Below are positions 18,756 through 28,432 of a DNA stretch of 64,000 bases, one piece after another (within the stretch, counting starts at the first letter, position 1; the number at the start of each line of letters is the position of its first letter). The stretch lies in the NCBI GenBank assembly GCA_902534325.1, contig CACAPQ010000006.1, forward strand, positions 1-64,000, given 5' to 3'. Position numbers and translations under genes: made by a program. Source of the stretch: Paracoccaceae bacterium. GTDB lineage: Bacteria > Pseudomonadota > Alphaproteobacteria > Rhodobacterales > Rhodobacteraceae. Under the pieces are notes generated by a model. The model was not told the origin of the DNA, did no database searches, and saw only the letters and a program-made list of their open reading frames with translations.

Positions 18756-19589
18756 GTGGCTATTTCACGTAACATTTTTTGGATAGCGTTTTTTGCTTCT
18801 ATATTAACATCTTGGTGGTGGCTTTATTCTATGAGCCTGTCGATGAATATGGATTTACTAGGACGTATGTCTATGAGTTCTGCAATGTCTAGTATGGATA
18901 TGTCCAAAGAGCCCACGTCTAATATGGGTATGCCTAAAGAAATGATATCGATGGGGCAAATGGTGGGTAACATGACAATGGATAATTCCATAACACGTTT
19001 TTTACCACTCGCTGGAATGTGGGCAATAATGATGGCAGCGATGATGCTCCCGACAATGGTTCCGACTTTAAGAAGTTACGAAGATTTGATGGTGAGTGCC
19101 AACGGAACTAGGATTGGTTGGTTAGGCGTTCTTTTAGGTTATTCAATTGTGTGGGTGCTATTCTCGTTAATAATCAGCAGTACTCAATTAGCATTACTTT
19201 TTCTGAATGTTGTCGATACGATGGGCAAAGCGAAATCTTTGTGGCTATCTGGTGCTCTTTTAGTTATTGCTGGAGTATTCCAATTTACCCGCGCCAAGGA
19301 AGTCTGTCACCACGTCTGCCATAGTCCAATGTCATATTTTGTGGGCTATTGGCGAGCTGGTTTTAGTGGTGGATTACGTATGGGGTTGAGCCTTGGAGCT
19401 TATTGTGTTGGTTGCTGTTGGCTATTTATGGTTCTAGGCTTTGCAGGTGGTGTCATGAATTTTCTCTGGATGGGACTCGCGACACTTATAATGGTACTAG
19501 AAAAATTACCACAATTAGGCCACTTTCTTGTAAAACCGCTTGGCATACTGCTGATTCTTGGTGGGCTTAGCATAATATTTTTAATCTAA
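18756..19589 (+). CDS. DUF2182 predicted metal-binding integral membrane protein
   Basis: A 277-residue membrane protein beginning at a GTG, or possibly at a downstream ATG. After the first membrane span comes a methionine-rich stretch (residues about 25-75, with repeats such as MSMSSAM, MDMS and MGMPKEM), of the type that binds copper in other proteins. The DUF2182 core has the WAIMMAAMMLPTMVP helix, a histidine/cysteine-bearing CHHVCHSP loop, and YCVGCCW in a later span. Family function is unknown; it is described as predicted metal binding. DUF2182 and DUF1326 genes often sit together, as here (17-base gap with an AAGGA ribosome-binding site). It is the first gene of a likely operon with the DMSP demethylase. 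Confidence 0.85.
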   Translation: MAISRNIFWIAFFASILTSWWWLYSMSLSMNMDLLGRMSMSSAMSSMDMSKEPTSNMGMPKEMISMGQMVGNMTMDNSITRFLPLAGMWAIMMAAMMLPTMVPTLRSYEDLMVSANGTRIGWLGVLLGYSIVWVLFSLIISSTQLALLFLNVVDTMGKAKSLWLSGALLVIAGVFQFTRAKEVCHHVCHSPMSYFVGYWRAGFSGGLRMGLSLGAYCVGCCWLFMVLGFAGGVMNFLWMGLATLIMVLEKLPQLGHFLVKPLGILLILGGLSIIFLI

Positions 19590-19606
19590 CTTAAGGAACG
19601 GTTTTT

Positions 19607-20311
19607 ATGGCAATAAGCAGAAAACCTGAGGCAGACAAATTACCAATAAGCCAACGGATTAATCAGAGGATGGAAAATCCCAAAAGACGTCAGGCTACTC
19701 CTACAGATTGGGCCATTAAAGGTGAACTATTCTTAAATTGTTCTTGTACGGTTTTTTGCCCCTGTGTTGTTAGTTTGGGTGCTCATCCTCCTACGGAAGG
19801 TCACTGTCACGCATGGATGGCAATAGCTATTGATGAGGGCCACTATGAAGAAGAGAGCTTGGCGGGCATTGATGTTGGCCTTTTAGTAGATATACCTGGC
19901 CGTATGGGTGAGGGTGATTGGAAAGTCGCGGCATACATAGACAGTAGTGCTAGTGGCAAGGCGTATAATGGTTTGCTCCGTATATTAAGTGGTCAGGCTG
20001 GAGGAACCACTGGATTATTTACGATGCTTGTGAGTGAGATCATTGGTGCTGAAAAAACAAAAGTTGATATCGTTAGAGACGGTAAAAAACGTTCACTTAT
20101 GATTGGACGCAAAATACAGGGCGAAATTGAGCTTATCGAAGGTAAAGAAAAAGACCAACCCGTAGTAATAAGCAATACAAAGTATTGGATGGGCCCTGAT
20201 ATAATCGCAGCTAAAGGTATTAAATCTAAGGTTCGTGATTATGGGAGAGTTTGGGATTTCGGTGGAAAATCTGCGGAAGTTTGCCCCATTGATTGGAAAG
20301 GCTCAGCCTAA
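19607..20311 (+). CDS. DUF1326 domain protein
   Basis: A 234-residue soluble protein with the DUF1326 hallmark NCSCTVFCPCV near residue 45, a four-cysteine cluster that could hold a metal or iron-sulfur centre. A GHCHAW motif follows. The protein has no signal peptide, so it should be cytoplasmic. Function is unknown for the family. It is sandwiched between its usual DUF2182 partner and dmdA, and its TAA stop abuts the ATG of dmdA, which implies coupled translation. The two DUF proteins may form a metal-handling pair, but that is inference. Confidence 0.85.
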   Translation: MAISRKPEADKLPISQRINQRMENPKRRQATPTDWAIKGELFLNCSCTVFCPCVVSLGAHPPTEGHCHAWMAIAIDEGHYEEESLAGIDVGLLVDIPGRMGEGDWKVAAYIDSSASGKAYNGLLRILSGQAGGTTGLFTMLVSEIIGAEKTKVDIVRDGKKRSLMIGRKIQGEIELIEGKEKDQPVVISNTKYWMGPDIIAAKGIKSKVRDYGRVWDFGGKSAEVCPIDWKGSA

Positions 20312-21412
20312 ATGGCTGGCATTGTTCCTTCAAGAAGAGTTCGCGGCACGCCATTTTCTGCTGGTGTCCAAGCTGCTGGAGCTAAGGCGTACACAGTATA
20401 TAACCATATGCTGCTTCCTAGTTATTTTGAAAACTACAAGGCAGATTATTTGCATCTAAAGAGTTATGTTCAGGTTTGGGATGTATCTGTCGAAAGACAG
20501 GTGAGTATTCAGGGCCCAGATGCAGCTAAATTAATGAAAATAATTAGCCCGCGTGATATGAACAAGATGGCCGAAGATCAATGTTACTATATGCCTATTT
20601 GTGATGATAATGGAGGAATGTTAAATGACCCGGTCGCTATAAAATTAGCGGAAGATCATTATTGGTTATCCATTGCAGACGGTGATTTACTTCAGTTTCT
20701 TCTTGGTCTCGCAATAGGGTCAAATTTCGAAGTTGAGATTTCTGAACCAGATGTTTCTCCGTTGGCGATCCAAGGTCCAAAGGCGGAAGAATTAACCGCA
20801 CGAGTTTTAGGCGATATTGTCCGGGATATCAAATTTTTTCGTTACAAAAAGTTGCAGTTTTTAGATACACAATTTGTGGTGGCTCGTTCAGGTTGGTCTA
20901 AGCAGGGTGGTTTTGAAATTTATGTTGATGGCACGGAATATGGTATGCCACTTTGGGAGGCCTTTTTTGAAGCTGGAAAAGACTTAAATGTCAGGGCTGG
21001 TTGTCCAAATTTGATTGAACGAATTGAAGGTGGGTTATTATCTTTTGGCTCAGATATGACACGGCAAAACACGCCTGTAGAGGCTGGACTTGCAAAATTT
21101 TGCAATTCTCCTGATGACTATCTTGGAAAAGCAACAATTGAAAAACAAAAAAGAGATGGGCCAGACCGTATAATTTGCCCGATTTCCATTAGTGGTGATG
21201 ATGACTTGCCTTACAATGCAACTGGATGGAAGGTTCTTTCCAAAAATAATCAGGTCGGCTTAATTGCTTCAGCTGCATGGTCTCCTGATTTTCAGACCAA
21301 TGTTTCAATTGGAATGATTGAGAGGGACCACTGGGACGCAGGAACTGTTCTCAACGTAGATACTGGCGCTGATATTAGATCAGCGGAAGTACAAGAAAAA
21401 TTTTGGATTTAA
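20312..21412 (+). CDS. dmdA: Dimethylsulfoniopropionate demethylase
   Basis: A 366-residue protein of the GcvT/aminomethyltransferase fold that aligns by eye with DmdA across its length (characterised DmdA is about 369 residues). The N-terminus has [20 protein letters not shown] and [10 protein letters not shown], both characteristic of DmdA rather than glycine-cleavage T protein. A tetrahydrofolate-site region follows ([17 protein letters not shown]), then [17 protein letters not shown] near the middle. DmdA moves a methyl group from DMSP to tetrahydrofolate, giving methylmercaptopropionate, the first step of the demethylation pathway in marine bacteria. It starts immediately after the DUF1326 stop codon and is followed by a reductase gene. 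No dmdB, dmdC or dmdD is seen in this window. Confidence 0.9.
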   Translation: MAGIVPSRRVRGTPFSAGVQAAGAKAYTVYNHMLLPSYFENYKADYLHLKSYVQVWDVSVERQVSIQGPDAAKLMKIISPRDMNKMAEDQCYYMPICDDNGGMLNDPVAIKLAEDHYWLSIADGDLLQFLLGLAIGSNFEVEISEPDVSPLAIQGPKAEELTARVLGDIVRDIKFFRYKKLQFLDTQFVVARSGWSKQGGFEIYVDGTEYGMPLWEAFFEAGKDLNVRAGCPNLIERIEGGLLSFGSDMTRQNTPVEAGLAKFCNSPDDYLGKATIEKQKRDGPDRIICPISISGDDDLPYNATGWKVLSKNNQVGLIASAAWSPDFQTNVSIGMIERDHWDAGTVLNVDTGADIRSAEVQEKFWI

Positions 21413-21429
21413 GTCAAAGGAGAAGAAAA

Positions 21430-22674
21430 ATGGCTACCAAACAGCTTTACGATCTCGGTGATATGCCGCCCTTGGGGGAGGTTCCCGAAAAGATGCATGC
21501 TTTTTTAGTTCGACAGGACCGTTTTGGAGAGCCGATTAAAGCATGGCAAAGAGAGGTCATCGACACGCCAACAGTTGGGCCCAAGGACGTTTTGGTTTAT
21601 GTGATGGCTACAGGTGTAAACTATAACAACGTTTGGGCGGCGCTAGGGTTTCCTATAGATGTTATAAAGGAGCGCCAGAAAAAAGGAGAGCCAGAGGATT
21701 TTCATGCTGGCGGTTCCGACGCCTCTGGGATTGTGTGGGCTGTTGGTGAGGAAGTTTCTGATGTGAAAATAGGAGATGAAGTTGTAGTTCATTCTGGTTG
21801 GTGGGAGCCAGATGACGCTTGGGTGCTTTCGGGAAAAGATCCAATGCTTGCGCCTAGCGTTCGTATCTGGGGTTATCAAACGAACTATGGCTCTTATTGT
21901 CAGTTTGCAAAGGCTCAATCTCATCAAATTAAGAAAAAACCTAAACATTTAACTTGGGAAGAAGCTGGCTGTTATATGCTTTGTGCGTCAACAGCATATA
22001 GGCAATTAATGGGTTGGGCGCCACATACCGTTGAAAAAGACGACGTTGTCTTGGTTTGGGGCGCTGCCGGTGGACTAGGTGCTATGGCTTTGCAAATTGT
22101 ATCTGCTTTAGGAGGTAAACCTATTGCTGTAATTTCAGATGAAGACAAACGCCAGTTCTGCATGGATAAGGGCGCTGTTGGAGTTATAAACCGTAACGAT
22201 TTTGATCATTGGGGGGCTATGCCAGATACTGCATCTCCAGAATATATTAACTTTATTAAAGGAGCACGTGCTTTTGGTAAAGCAATCTGGGATATACTAG
22301 GAGAACGAAAAAATCCTAAAATTGTATTTGAACACCCTGGAGAGGCTACCTTGCCGACATCTGGGTTTATATGTGATACAGGTGGGATGGTAGTTATTTG
22401 TGCGGGTACCACGGGATATAATATAACCATGGACTTGCGCTATCATTGGATGATGCAAAAACGTTTTCAAGGGTCTCATTTAGCAAACGATGAACAGTCC
22501 GAAGCTGTGAACGAGTTGCTCTTGGCAGGGAAAGTTGACCCATGTTTATCAGGAACTTATAGTTTTGACGAAATAGGTCATGCTCATCAACTGATGTATG
22601 AAAATAAACACCCTTATGGAAATATGGCTTGTTTGGTGAATGCTACAGAAACTGGACAGGGTGCAACAAAGTAA
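21430..22674 (+). CDS. Crotonyl-CoA carboxylase/reductase-like medium-chain dehydrogenase
   Basis: A 414-residue MDR-superfamily enzyme. I start at the ATG preceded by a strong AAAGGAG site; an upstream TTG would overlap dmdA. The N-terminus [14 protein letters not shown] matches crotonyl-CoA carboxylase/reductase (Ccr), and the full length is that of Ccr rather than the shorter acryloyl-CoA reductase AcuI. Visible motifs are [11 protein letters not shown], the nucleotide-binding [25 protein letters not shown] and QGSHLAND. The asparagine of VNYN and the histidine of GSH help form the CO2 pocket in characterised Ccr enzymes. In the dmdA operon of roseobacters this position is held by acuI, so it may remove acryloyl-CoA or propionate-related CoA esters here. 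Carboxylating versus plain reductase activity is undecided. Confidence 0.8.
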   Translation: MATKQLYDLGDMPPLGEVPEKMHAFLVRQDRFGEPIKAWQREVIDTPTVGPKDVLVYVMATGVNYNNVWAALGFPIDVIKERQKKGEPEDFHAGGSDASGIVWAVGEEVSDVKIGDEVVVHSGWWEPDDAWVLSGKDPMLAPSVRIWGYQTNYGSYCQFAKAQSHQIKKKPKHLTWEEAGCYMLCASTAYRQLMGWAPHTVEKDDVVLVWGAAGGLGAMALQIVSALGGKPIAVISDEDKRQFCMDKGAVGVINRNDFDHWGAMPDTASPEYINFIKGARAFGKAIWDILGERKNPKIVFEHPGEATLPTSGFICDTGGMVVICAGTTGYNITMDLRYHWMMQKRFQGSHLANDEQSEAVNELLLAGKVDPCLSGTYSFDEIGHAHQLMYENKHPYGNMACLVNATETGQGATK

Positions 22675-22688
22675 ATTTTGATGCTTTT

Positions 22689-22716
22689 TAATAAAGGCCC
22701 ATGGGGGCCTTTATTA
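22689..22716 (+). terminator. Intrinsic terminator after the dmdA operon
   Basis: A perfect 12-bp stem, TAATAAAGGCCC and GGGCCTTTATTA, with a four-base loop, 14 bases after the reductase stop codon. The A- and T-rich flanks make it potentially active in both directions. It closes the DUF2182-DUF1326-dmdA-ccr transcription unit. Confidence 0.85.
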
Positions 22717-22851
22717 CTAAAATAGGTTATTATGTTTTAACCAGTTAGTTATTTCAATTTGATGATAAAATACTTAAGATAGATCGTAAAAATAAATATG
22801 ATCTACAAAACCGGGCTTATAAACTGAAAACTTGTATAAATGAGGCCAAGT

Positions 22852-24066
22852 ATGGACCTAGATATTAATTTTGTTCGCAATCAGTTCCCAGCATTTTCGG
22901 AAGACAGCTTAAAAAATAAAGCGTTTTTTGAAAATGCTGGAGGATCATATGCTTGTGGGCAAGTAATTAATCGCCTTAATCGTTTCTATAATGAAAAAAA
23001 AGTACAGCCTTATGGCGCTTTTGAGGCCAGTATTTCTGGCGGTAATGAAATGGATGAAGCTAGGGTTGGGCTTGCGCGCTATTTGGGTGTTAAAGAGTGC
23101 GAAGTGAGCTTTGGGCCATCTACAACTCAAAATACATATGTGCTGGCGCAAGCTTTTGCGGAGTGGTTAGCGCCAGGTAACGCGATAATTGTTACAAATC
23201 AGGATCATGAAGCAAATACTGGCTCTTGGCGAAGACTTTCTAATCGAGGAGTGCATGTTAGAGAATGGCAAGTTAATAAAGAAACTGGTGAGTTAAATTT
23301 AGAAGATTTGGAAAACTTGCTAGACGGAAATGTAAAATTAGTTTGCTTTCCACATTGCTCAAATATAGTTGCACACATTAATCCGGTTAAAGAAATTGTA
23401 TCACGAGTGCACTCTGCTGGCGCTTATGTCTGCGTTGATGGAGTTAGTTATGCTCCACATGGCTTGCCAAATGTCGAAGAATTAGGTGCAGATATCTATC
23501 TTTTCTCAAGCTATAAGACTTATGGACCTCATCAAGGTATCATGATTATCAAAGAGATGCTTGCCGAATTACTGCCTAACCAAGGTCATTATTTTAATGA
23601 AAAATTTTTAACTAAAAAATTCACTCCTGCTGGGCCAGATCATGCTCAAATAGCCGCATGTGCGGGTATTGTTGAATACTTTGATGCCTTAGCATCTCAT
23701 CATGGTATAAAGTTTTCAGATGCTCCATCTGCGGTGCATAAACTATTTAGGAACTATGAGAAAAAAATTCTTCAACCATTACTAGATTTTGTGAAAACAA
23801 AGAACTCCGTAAGACTTTTGGGCCCCTCTGATGCCTCTAAAAGAGCTCCTACGGTAGCGCTAGATTTGAAATCTAATTCGTTTGAAGTAGCTAAAAAACT
23901 ATCAGATTTAAATATATTAGCCGGAGGCGATGATTTCTATGCAGTCAGGCTTTTAGAAGCATTGGATGTTGATTTGAAACATGGTGCTTTGCGATTAAGT
24001 TTTGTTCATTACACAAAACAGGAAGAAGTGAAAGCTGTAATTCAAGCCTTAGATGAGGTTTTTTAA
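22852..24066 (+). CDS. Class V PLP-dependent enzyme, cysteine desulfurase-like
   Basis: About 404 residues, fold-type I PLP enzyme of the aminotransferase class V group. I prefer the ATG preceded by GAGG; another ATG lies 12 bases upstream. The PLP-binding lysine is in SSYKTYGPHQG. The aspartate for the pyridine nitrogen is in CVDGVSYAPHG, and the preceding histidine region is NQDHEANTGSW. The pattern resembles the stand-alone cysteine-desulfurase-like or isopenicillin-N-epimerase-like subfamily rather than IscS/SufS. The true substrate is uncertain. It follows the dmdA terminator and has its own untranslated leader. Confidence 0.78.
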   Translation: MDLDINFVRNQFPAFSEDSLKNKAFFENAGGSYACGQVINRLNRFYNEKKVQPYGAFEASISGGNEMDEARVGLARYLGVKECEVSFGPSTTQNTYVLAQAFAEWLAPGNAIIVTNQDHEANTGSWRRLSNRGVHVREWQVNKETGELNLEDLENLLDGNVKLVCFPHCSNIVAHINPVKEIVSRVHSAGAYVCVDGVSYAPHGLPNVEELGADIYLFSSYKTYGPHQGIMIIKEMLAELLPNQGHYFNEKFLTKKFTPAGPDHAQIAACAGIVEYFDALASHHGIKFSDAPSAVHKLFRNYEKKILQPLLDFVKTKNSVRLLGPSDASKRAPTVALDLKSNSFEVAKKLSDLNILAGGDDFYAVRLLEALDVDLKHGALRLSFVHYTKQEEVKAVIQALDEVF

Positions 24067-24115
24067 TTTCTTTAAACTGGCTGAAATGATTTGCTAAACT
24101 ATATTCTCCCATACT

Positions 24116-25531
24116 ATGAAAAAACCTATAATTTACTGGATACGACGCGACTTTAGGATTCATAGTAATCCTGCCCTTAAGTTCGCTGTAGAGTCTAAGC
24201 AGCCTATAATACCAATTTTTATAAAAGATGAGTTTGTCGATAACCTTGGTAGTGCTCCTAAATGGAGACTTGGTCTGGGATTAGAATATCTTGCTAACCA
24301 ATATAAAAAATATGGCGTAGAGGTTATTTTTAGAACAGGCTCTGCAGAAAAAGTTTTAACTGAATTAATTAATGAAACTAAAGCAAACCAAATAGTTTGG
24401 GGGCGTACATACCTACCTCCAGTAAATACTAGAGATGCCCACATTAAGTCTTTGCTCCAGAATAAGGGGCTTTTAGTGAAAAGTTTTCCTGGACATCTTT
24501 TGTTTGAGCCATGGTCAGTGTCGCCAAAGTCTAGTGAGTTTTTTAAGGTTTATACTCCGTTTTGGAAAGCTACTCGGCTAAAAGAACCACTCGGGTTTGA
24601 AACAAAAATTTCTGAGATCATGGGAACTGAAAAAAAGCTAAAGACTGAAAGTTTAGAGGACTGGAACTTGGGAAAGGGTATGTCACGTGGGTCATCTATT
24701 GTTCGTCGCTTTGTTCGCTTGGGGGAAGATGCAGCTCGAGAGCGATTAGGTTATTTTATTTCGAATAACGTGATGCATTATTCTACTTCTCGAGATATTC
24801 CATCAATTGATGGAACTTCTTGTCTATCCGAAAATTTATCTTTGGGTGAAATCTCTTCAATTGAGTGTTGGAATGCTGGCCTTAAAGCTTTTGAGGAGGG
24901 ACACGACGCTGCTGAAATATTTTTGAAGGAACTTGTATGGAGGGAGTTTGCTTACCATTTGGCTCACCATACACCGCGCATTTTAGATAGTAACTGGCGT
25001 CAGGAATGGAATGGTTTTCCGTGGAATACAAATGACAAAGATGAAAAAGTTATTCAATGGAAGCAGGGTCGTACTGGAATTCCCTTTGTTGATGCTGCAA
25101 TGCGAGAATTATACGTAACCGGACGAATGCATAATAGAGGTCGAATGATTGTAGCTTCGTTCTTAACAAAACATCTGATGACTCACTGGAAAATTGGTCA
25201 AAAATGGTTTGAAAATTGTTTGATCGATTGGGATCCAGCAAGTAATGCAATGGGTTGGCAATGGTCTGCAGGGTCGGGGCCTGACGCTACACCATATTTT
25301 AGAGTTTTCAACCCAAACACACAATTAGAGAAGTTTGATGGAGATTATAAGTATAGAGATAAGTGGCTTGCTGAATTTAGTGGCAAAAATTCAGAAAATG
25401 CGCTTTCTTTCTTTGACGCGATCCCAAAAATCTGGAAACTATCACCACAAATGGAGTATCCTAAGCCTATAATTAATTTATCTGAGGGAAGAACAATAGC
25501 ATTAGATGCTTATAAAAACCGGGAGTTTTAA
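24116..25531 (+). CDS. phrB: Deoxyribodipyrimidine photolyase
   Basis: A 471-residue photolyase/cryptochrome family protein. The N-terminal Rossmann-like domain starts IYWIRRDFRIHSNPAL. The C-terminal FAD-binding domain has MHNRGRMIVASFLTKHL, WDPASNAMGWQW and the GPDATPYFRVFNP motif of class I CPD photolyases. It repairs cyclobutane pyrimidine dimers using blue light and reduced FAD. A cyclopropane-fatty-acid synthase gene begins 10 bases downstream. Photolyase plus Cfa genes are often co-regulated in photo-oxidative stress responses (RpoE/ChrR type), though no sigma or anti-sigma gene is in the window. Confidence 0.95.
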   Translation: MKKPIIYWIRRDFRIHSNPALKFAVESKQPIIPIFIKDEFVDNLGSAPKWRLGLGLEYLANQYKKYGVEVIFRTGSAEKVLTELINETKANQIVWGRTYLPPVNTRDAHIKSLLQNKGLLVKSFPGHLLFEPWSVSPKSSEFFKVYTPFWKATRLKEPLGFETKISEIMGTEKKLKTESLEDWNLGKGMSRGSSIVRRFVRLGEDAARERLGYFISNNVMHYSTSRDIPSIDGTSCLSENLSLGEISSIECWNAGLKAFEEGHDAAEIFLKELVWREFAYHLAHHTPRILDSNWRQEWNGFPWNTNDKDEKVIQWKQGRTGIPFVDAAMRELYVTGRMHNRGRMIVASFLTKHLMTHWKIGQKWFENCLIDWDPASNAMGWQWSAGSGPDATPYFRVFNPNTQLEKFDGDYKYRDKWLAEFSGKNSENALSFFDAIPKIWKLSPQMEYPKPIINLSEGRTIALDAYKNREF

Positions 25532-25541
25532 GAGTTAAGTT

Positions 25542-26747
25542 ATGTTAGAAACAACAGTTGGTCAGAAAAACTTGCCGCGTTATTTTGCGCAGGTTTTTGA
25601 AATGACAAAAAAAATGAATACTGGAAGGTTAGATTTTGTATTGCCTGATGGTCGGGTTTTTCGAGCGCATGGGAAAACGCCTGGGCCTGTGAGTATTCTT
25701 AAAATCAACAATGAAGATGTTTTTGCAAGACTTATTCGTGAAGGGGATCTTGGCTTTTGTGATGCTTATCTTGATGGTTGGTGGTCTACGCCTGATTTAC
25801 AAGCATTCTTAGATCTTGTGCACGCTGATAACGATGAAATGTATGATTCTTTTCCAGGAATGGGAATGGTAAGGGCCTGGGAAAAATTTCGATTTTGGTT
25901 GCAATCTAATTCTAAATCCCAAGCAAAAAAGAATATAAGCTACCATTATGATCTAGGAAATGATTTTTATAAATTGTGGCTCGATGAAACGATGACTTAT
26001 TCGTCTGCAATTTTCAAGACTGGTCAAGAAAGCACTGAAAATGCCCAGCTTGAAAAATACTGTTCATTGATAAATCAAATGGGCGCAAAGAAAGGTGATC
26101 ATATTCTTGAAATAGGATGTGGTTGGGGAGGGTTTGCTGAGTATGCGGCAAAAGAACGAGGACTTAAAGTTACAGGATTAACAATCAGTAAAGAGCAACT
26201 AAAATATGCTGAAAAACGGATCAAAGATGCTGGTCTTTCAGATATGGTTAGTTTTAAGCTTCAAGATTATAGAGATGAGCGCGGAAAATATGACGGAATA
26301 GCAAGCATAGAAATGTTTGAGGCTGTAGGAGAAAAGTATTGGCCAGCCTATTTTGATTGTGTTAAGAACTGTCTTTATCCTGGTAAACAGGCTACACTTC
26401 AGATTATTACCATCCAAGAGGCTAGGTGGGAAATATATCGTCGCGGAGTAGATTTCATTCAAAAATATATTTTTCCCGGTGGAATGTTGCCCAGTCCAGC
26501 TGTGCTTAGGTCAGAAGTTGAACGTGCGGGGTTGAAAGTTGTGAATTCAATAGAGTTTGGAGAAAGTTATTCTCAAACCTTGCGACGTTGGCATGAGACA
26601 TTCAATGCAAAATGGGATCAAATTTCAGAAATGGGGTTTGATGACAGGTTTCGAAGAATGTGGAACTTTTATTTAACTTCTTGCGCTTCTACTTTTCATT
26701 ATGGCAATTGCGATGTCACACAAATTACAATTGAGAAGCCATCCTAA
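25542..26747 (+). CDS. cfa: Cyclopropane-fatty-acyl-phospholipid synthase family
   Basis: A 401-residue SAM-dependent methyltransferase. The SAM-binding motif I is LEIGCGWGGFAEYA. Upstream is NISYHYDLGNDFYKLWLDETMTYSS (split here as NISYHYDLGNDF and TMTYSSAIF), which defines the Cfa family. The active-site region includes IASIEMFEAVGEKYW. It adds a methylene bridge across double bonds in membrane phospholipids, protecting against acid and oxidative stress. It follows phrB with a 10-base gap, so the two are likely co-transcribed. Confidence 0.92.
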   Translation: MLETTVGQKNLPRYFAQVFEMTKKMNTGRLDFVLPDGRVFRAHGKTPGPVSILKINNEDVFARLIREGDLGFCDAYLDGWWSTPDLQAFLDLVHADNDEMYDSFPGMGMVRAWEKFRFWLQSNSKSQAKKNISYHYDLGNDFYKLWLDETMTYSSAIFKTGQESTENAQLEKYCSLINQMGAKKGDHILEIGCGWGGFAEYAAKERGLKVTGLTISKEQLKYAEKRIKDAGLSDMVSFKLQDYRDERGKYDGIASIEMFEAVGEKYWPAYFDCVKNCLYPGKQATLQIITIQEARWEIYRRGVDFIQKYIFPGGMLPSPAVLRSEVERAGLKVVNSIEFGESYSQTLRRWHETFNAKWDQISEMGFDDRFRRMWNFYLTSCASTFHYGNCDVTQITIEKPS

Positions 26748-26775
26748 GGTTTGTGGCTTAGGTTTTTAGCTTTAA

Positions 26776-27285
26776 ATGACTAATATTTTTCTTTATGGAA
26801 CACTCTGCGATAGAGAACTACTTGAGATTTGCCTTGGCAGATCTCTTACAACCGTCAGCTTGTTCAGTGCAAAGCTGGAAAATCATTCGGTGTTTTGGGT
26901 TAAAAATAGAAATTTTCCAGTGATAAAGTTTGATCAGGGATCATTTGCCCAGGGGCTTGCTGTTCTTGGTCTTAAAGATCATGACTTGGAGCAATTAGAT
27001 TTTTATGAAGGCGGGTTTAACTATGAATTAAGAAAGGCCTCCATTATATTGAAAGATAATGGTTTATCCTCAAAAAATAGTATAATTGACGCTTATGTTT
27101 ACTTTATTAATGATGATAATATTGAAGTCGACAAAATTTGGGATTTGGGCGAATGGCAGCGTTGCCACGGTTTAATTTCAAGATTAGTTGCAAAGGAATA
27201 CATGAAACTGCAAAGCAACTATAAGGACATTGATCTATTGTCTGAATATGAGAAAATCTATCATCGTATATCCAAAAATTTATAA
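26776..27285 (+). CDS. Gamma-glutamylcyclotransferase / AIG2-like protein
   Basis: A 169-residue protein with the N-terminal FLYGTLCD motif that defines the GGCT/AIG2 fold, and the family acidic residue region LEQLDFYEGGFNYE. Members cleave gamma-glutamyl peptides or act as gamma-glutamylamine cyclotransferases; many are uncharacterised. The C-terminal extension (about 125-169) resembles that found with some NUDIX-associated AIG2 proteins, but no NUDIX domain is present. It follows cfa by 28 bases and probably belongs to the same transcription unit. Confidence 0.75.
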   Translation: MTNIFLYGTLCDRELLEICLGRSLTTVSLFSAKLENHSVFWVKNRNFPVIKFDQGSFAQGLAVLGLKDHDLEQLDFYEGGFNYELRKASIILKDNGLSSKNSIIDAYVYFINDDNIEVDKIWDLGEWQRCHGLISRLVAKEYMKLQSNYKDIDLLSEYEKIYHRISKNL

Positions 27286-27398
27286 ATCATACCTTTAAAT
27301 CTCCTCGAAATAGAAATAGTTGTTCGGTTAATGAAATATAGTTAAAAGCAATTTTTTCTCTTTTTCGTTTTAAATTAAAAATAATAAGGCCTCTTTAA

Positions 27399-28430
27399 AT
27401 GGACTACGCTTCTGATCTCGCTTCAGTAATAGGAAACACGCCATTAATAAAATTAAGGCAAGCTAGTGATGAAACAGGTTGTACTATTCTTGGAAAAGCG
27501 GAGTTTCTAAATCCTGGCCAATCTGTAAAAGACAGGGCAGCATTAAGTATTATCAAAAGTGCTGTAAATGCCGGTGACCTAAAACCTGGTGGAACTATTG
27601 TTGAAGGAACTGCAGGTAACACAGGTATTGGATTAGCTTTAGTAGGCGCCTCTATGGGATTTAAAACAGTGATTGTTATCCCTGAAACGCAAAGTAAAGA
27701 AAAAAAAGATATGATCCGTCTCGCAGGAGCTGAATTGATTGAAGTTCCAGCAGTGCCCTATAAAAATCCAAACAATTATATTAAGTACTCTGGACGCTTG
27801 GCCGAAAAACTATCTTATACTCTTCCTCAGGGAGCCATTTGGGCCAATCAATTTGATAATGTTGCAAATAGGCAGGCTCACATTGATACTACTGGACCAG
27901 AGATATGGCGGCAAACTGAAAACCAAATTGATGGATTTATTTGTGCATGCGGATCTGGTGGAACATTGGCAGGTGTAACTGAGTTCCTTAAACCTAAAGG
28001 GGTTAAGATTGGTTTGGTTGATCCAATGGGAGCTGCACTTTTTTCATACTTCAAAGAGGGTATCCTTGCCTCTAATGGAGGCTCAATTACAGAAGGCATA
28101 GGCCAGGGCAGGATTACTGAAAATTTAAAAGGCTTTGTTCCCGATTATGCTTATCAAGTTGAAGATAAAGAGGCGCTAAACATTGTTTTTGATATGATGG
28201 AAAATGAAGGGCTGTGTTTGGGGAGTTCTTCCGGTATAAATATTGCCGGAGCGAAACGATTAGCAAATGATCTAGGAAAAGGAACCACCGTCGTTACCAT
28301 TTTGTGTGATTTTGGTACTCGTTATCAGTCAAAGTTATTCAACCGAGAGTTTTTGGAGTCTAAGGGTTTGCCAACTCGTAATTGGATGAATACTGTGAAA
28401 AGTGATCTCCCAACTGTTTTTGAGGGATAG
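27399..28430 (+). CDS. cysK: Cysteine synthase A (O-acetylserine sulfhydrylase family)
   Basis: A 343-residue fold-type II PLP enzyme. The PLP lysine is in NPGQSVKDRAAL, the phosphate-binding loop is GSGGTLAG, and the substrate-binding TAGNTGIGLA and GSSSGINIAGA motifs are present. It makes cysteine from O-acetylserine and sulfide. The C-terminus is slightly longer than E. coli CysK, as in an alphaproteobacterial subgroup. Its stop lies two bases before the start of the mscS-like gene. Confidence 0.9.
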   Translation: MDYASDLASVIGNTPLIKLRQASDETGCTILGKAEFLNPGQSVKDRAALSIIKSAVNAGDLKPGGTIVEGTAGNTGIGLALVGASMGFKTVIVIPETQSKEKKDMIRLAGAELIEVPAVPYKNPNNYIKYSGRLAEKLSYTLPQGAIWANQFDNVANRQAHIDTTGPEIWRQTENQIDGFICACGSGGTLAGVTEFLKPKGVKIGLVDPMGAALFSYFKEGILASNGGSITEGIGQGRITENLKGFVPDYAYQVEDKEALNIVFDMMENEGLCLGSSSGINIAGAKRLANDLGKGTTVVTILCDFGTRYQSKLFNREFLESKGLPTRNWMNTVKSDLPTVFEG

Positions 28431-28432
28431 CT

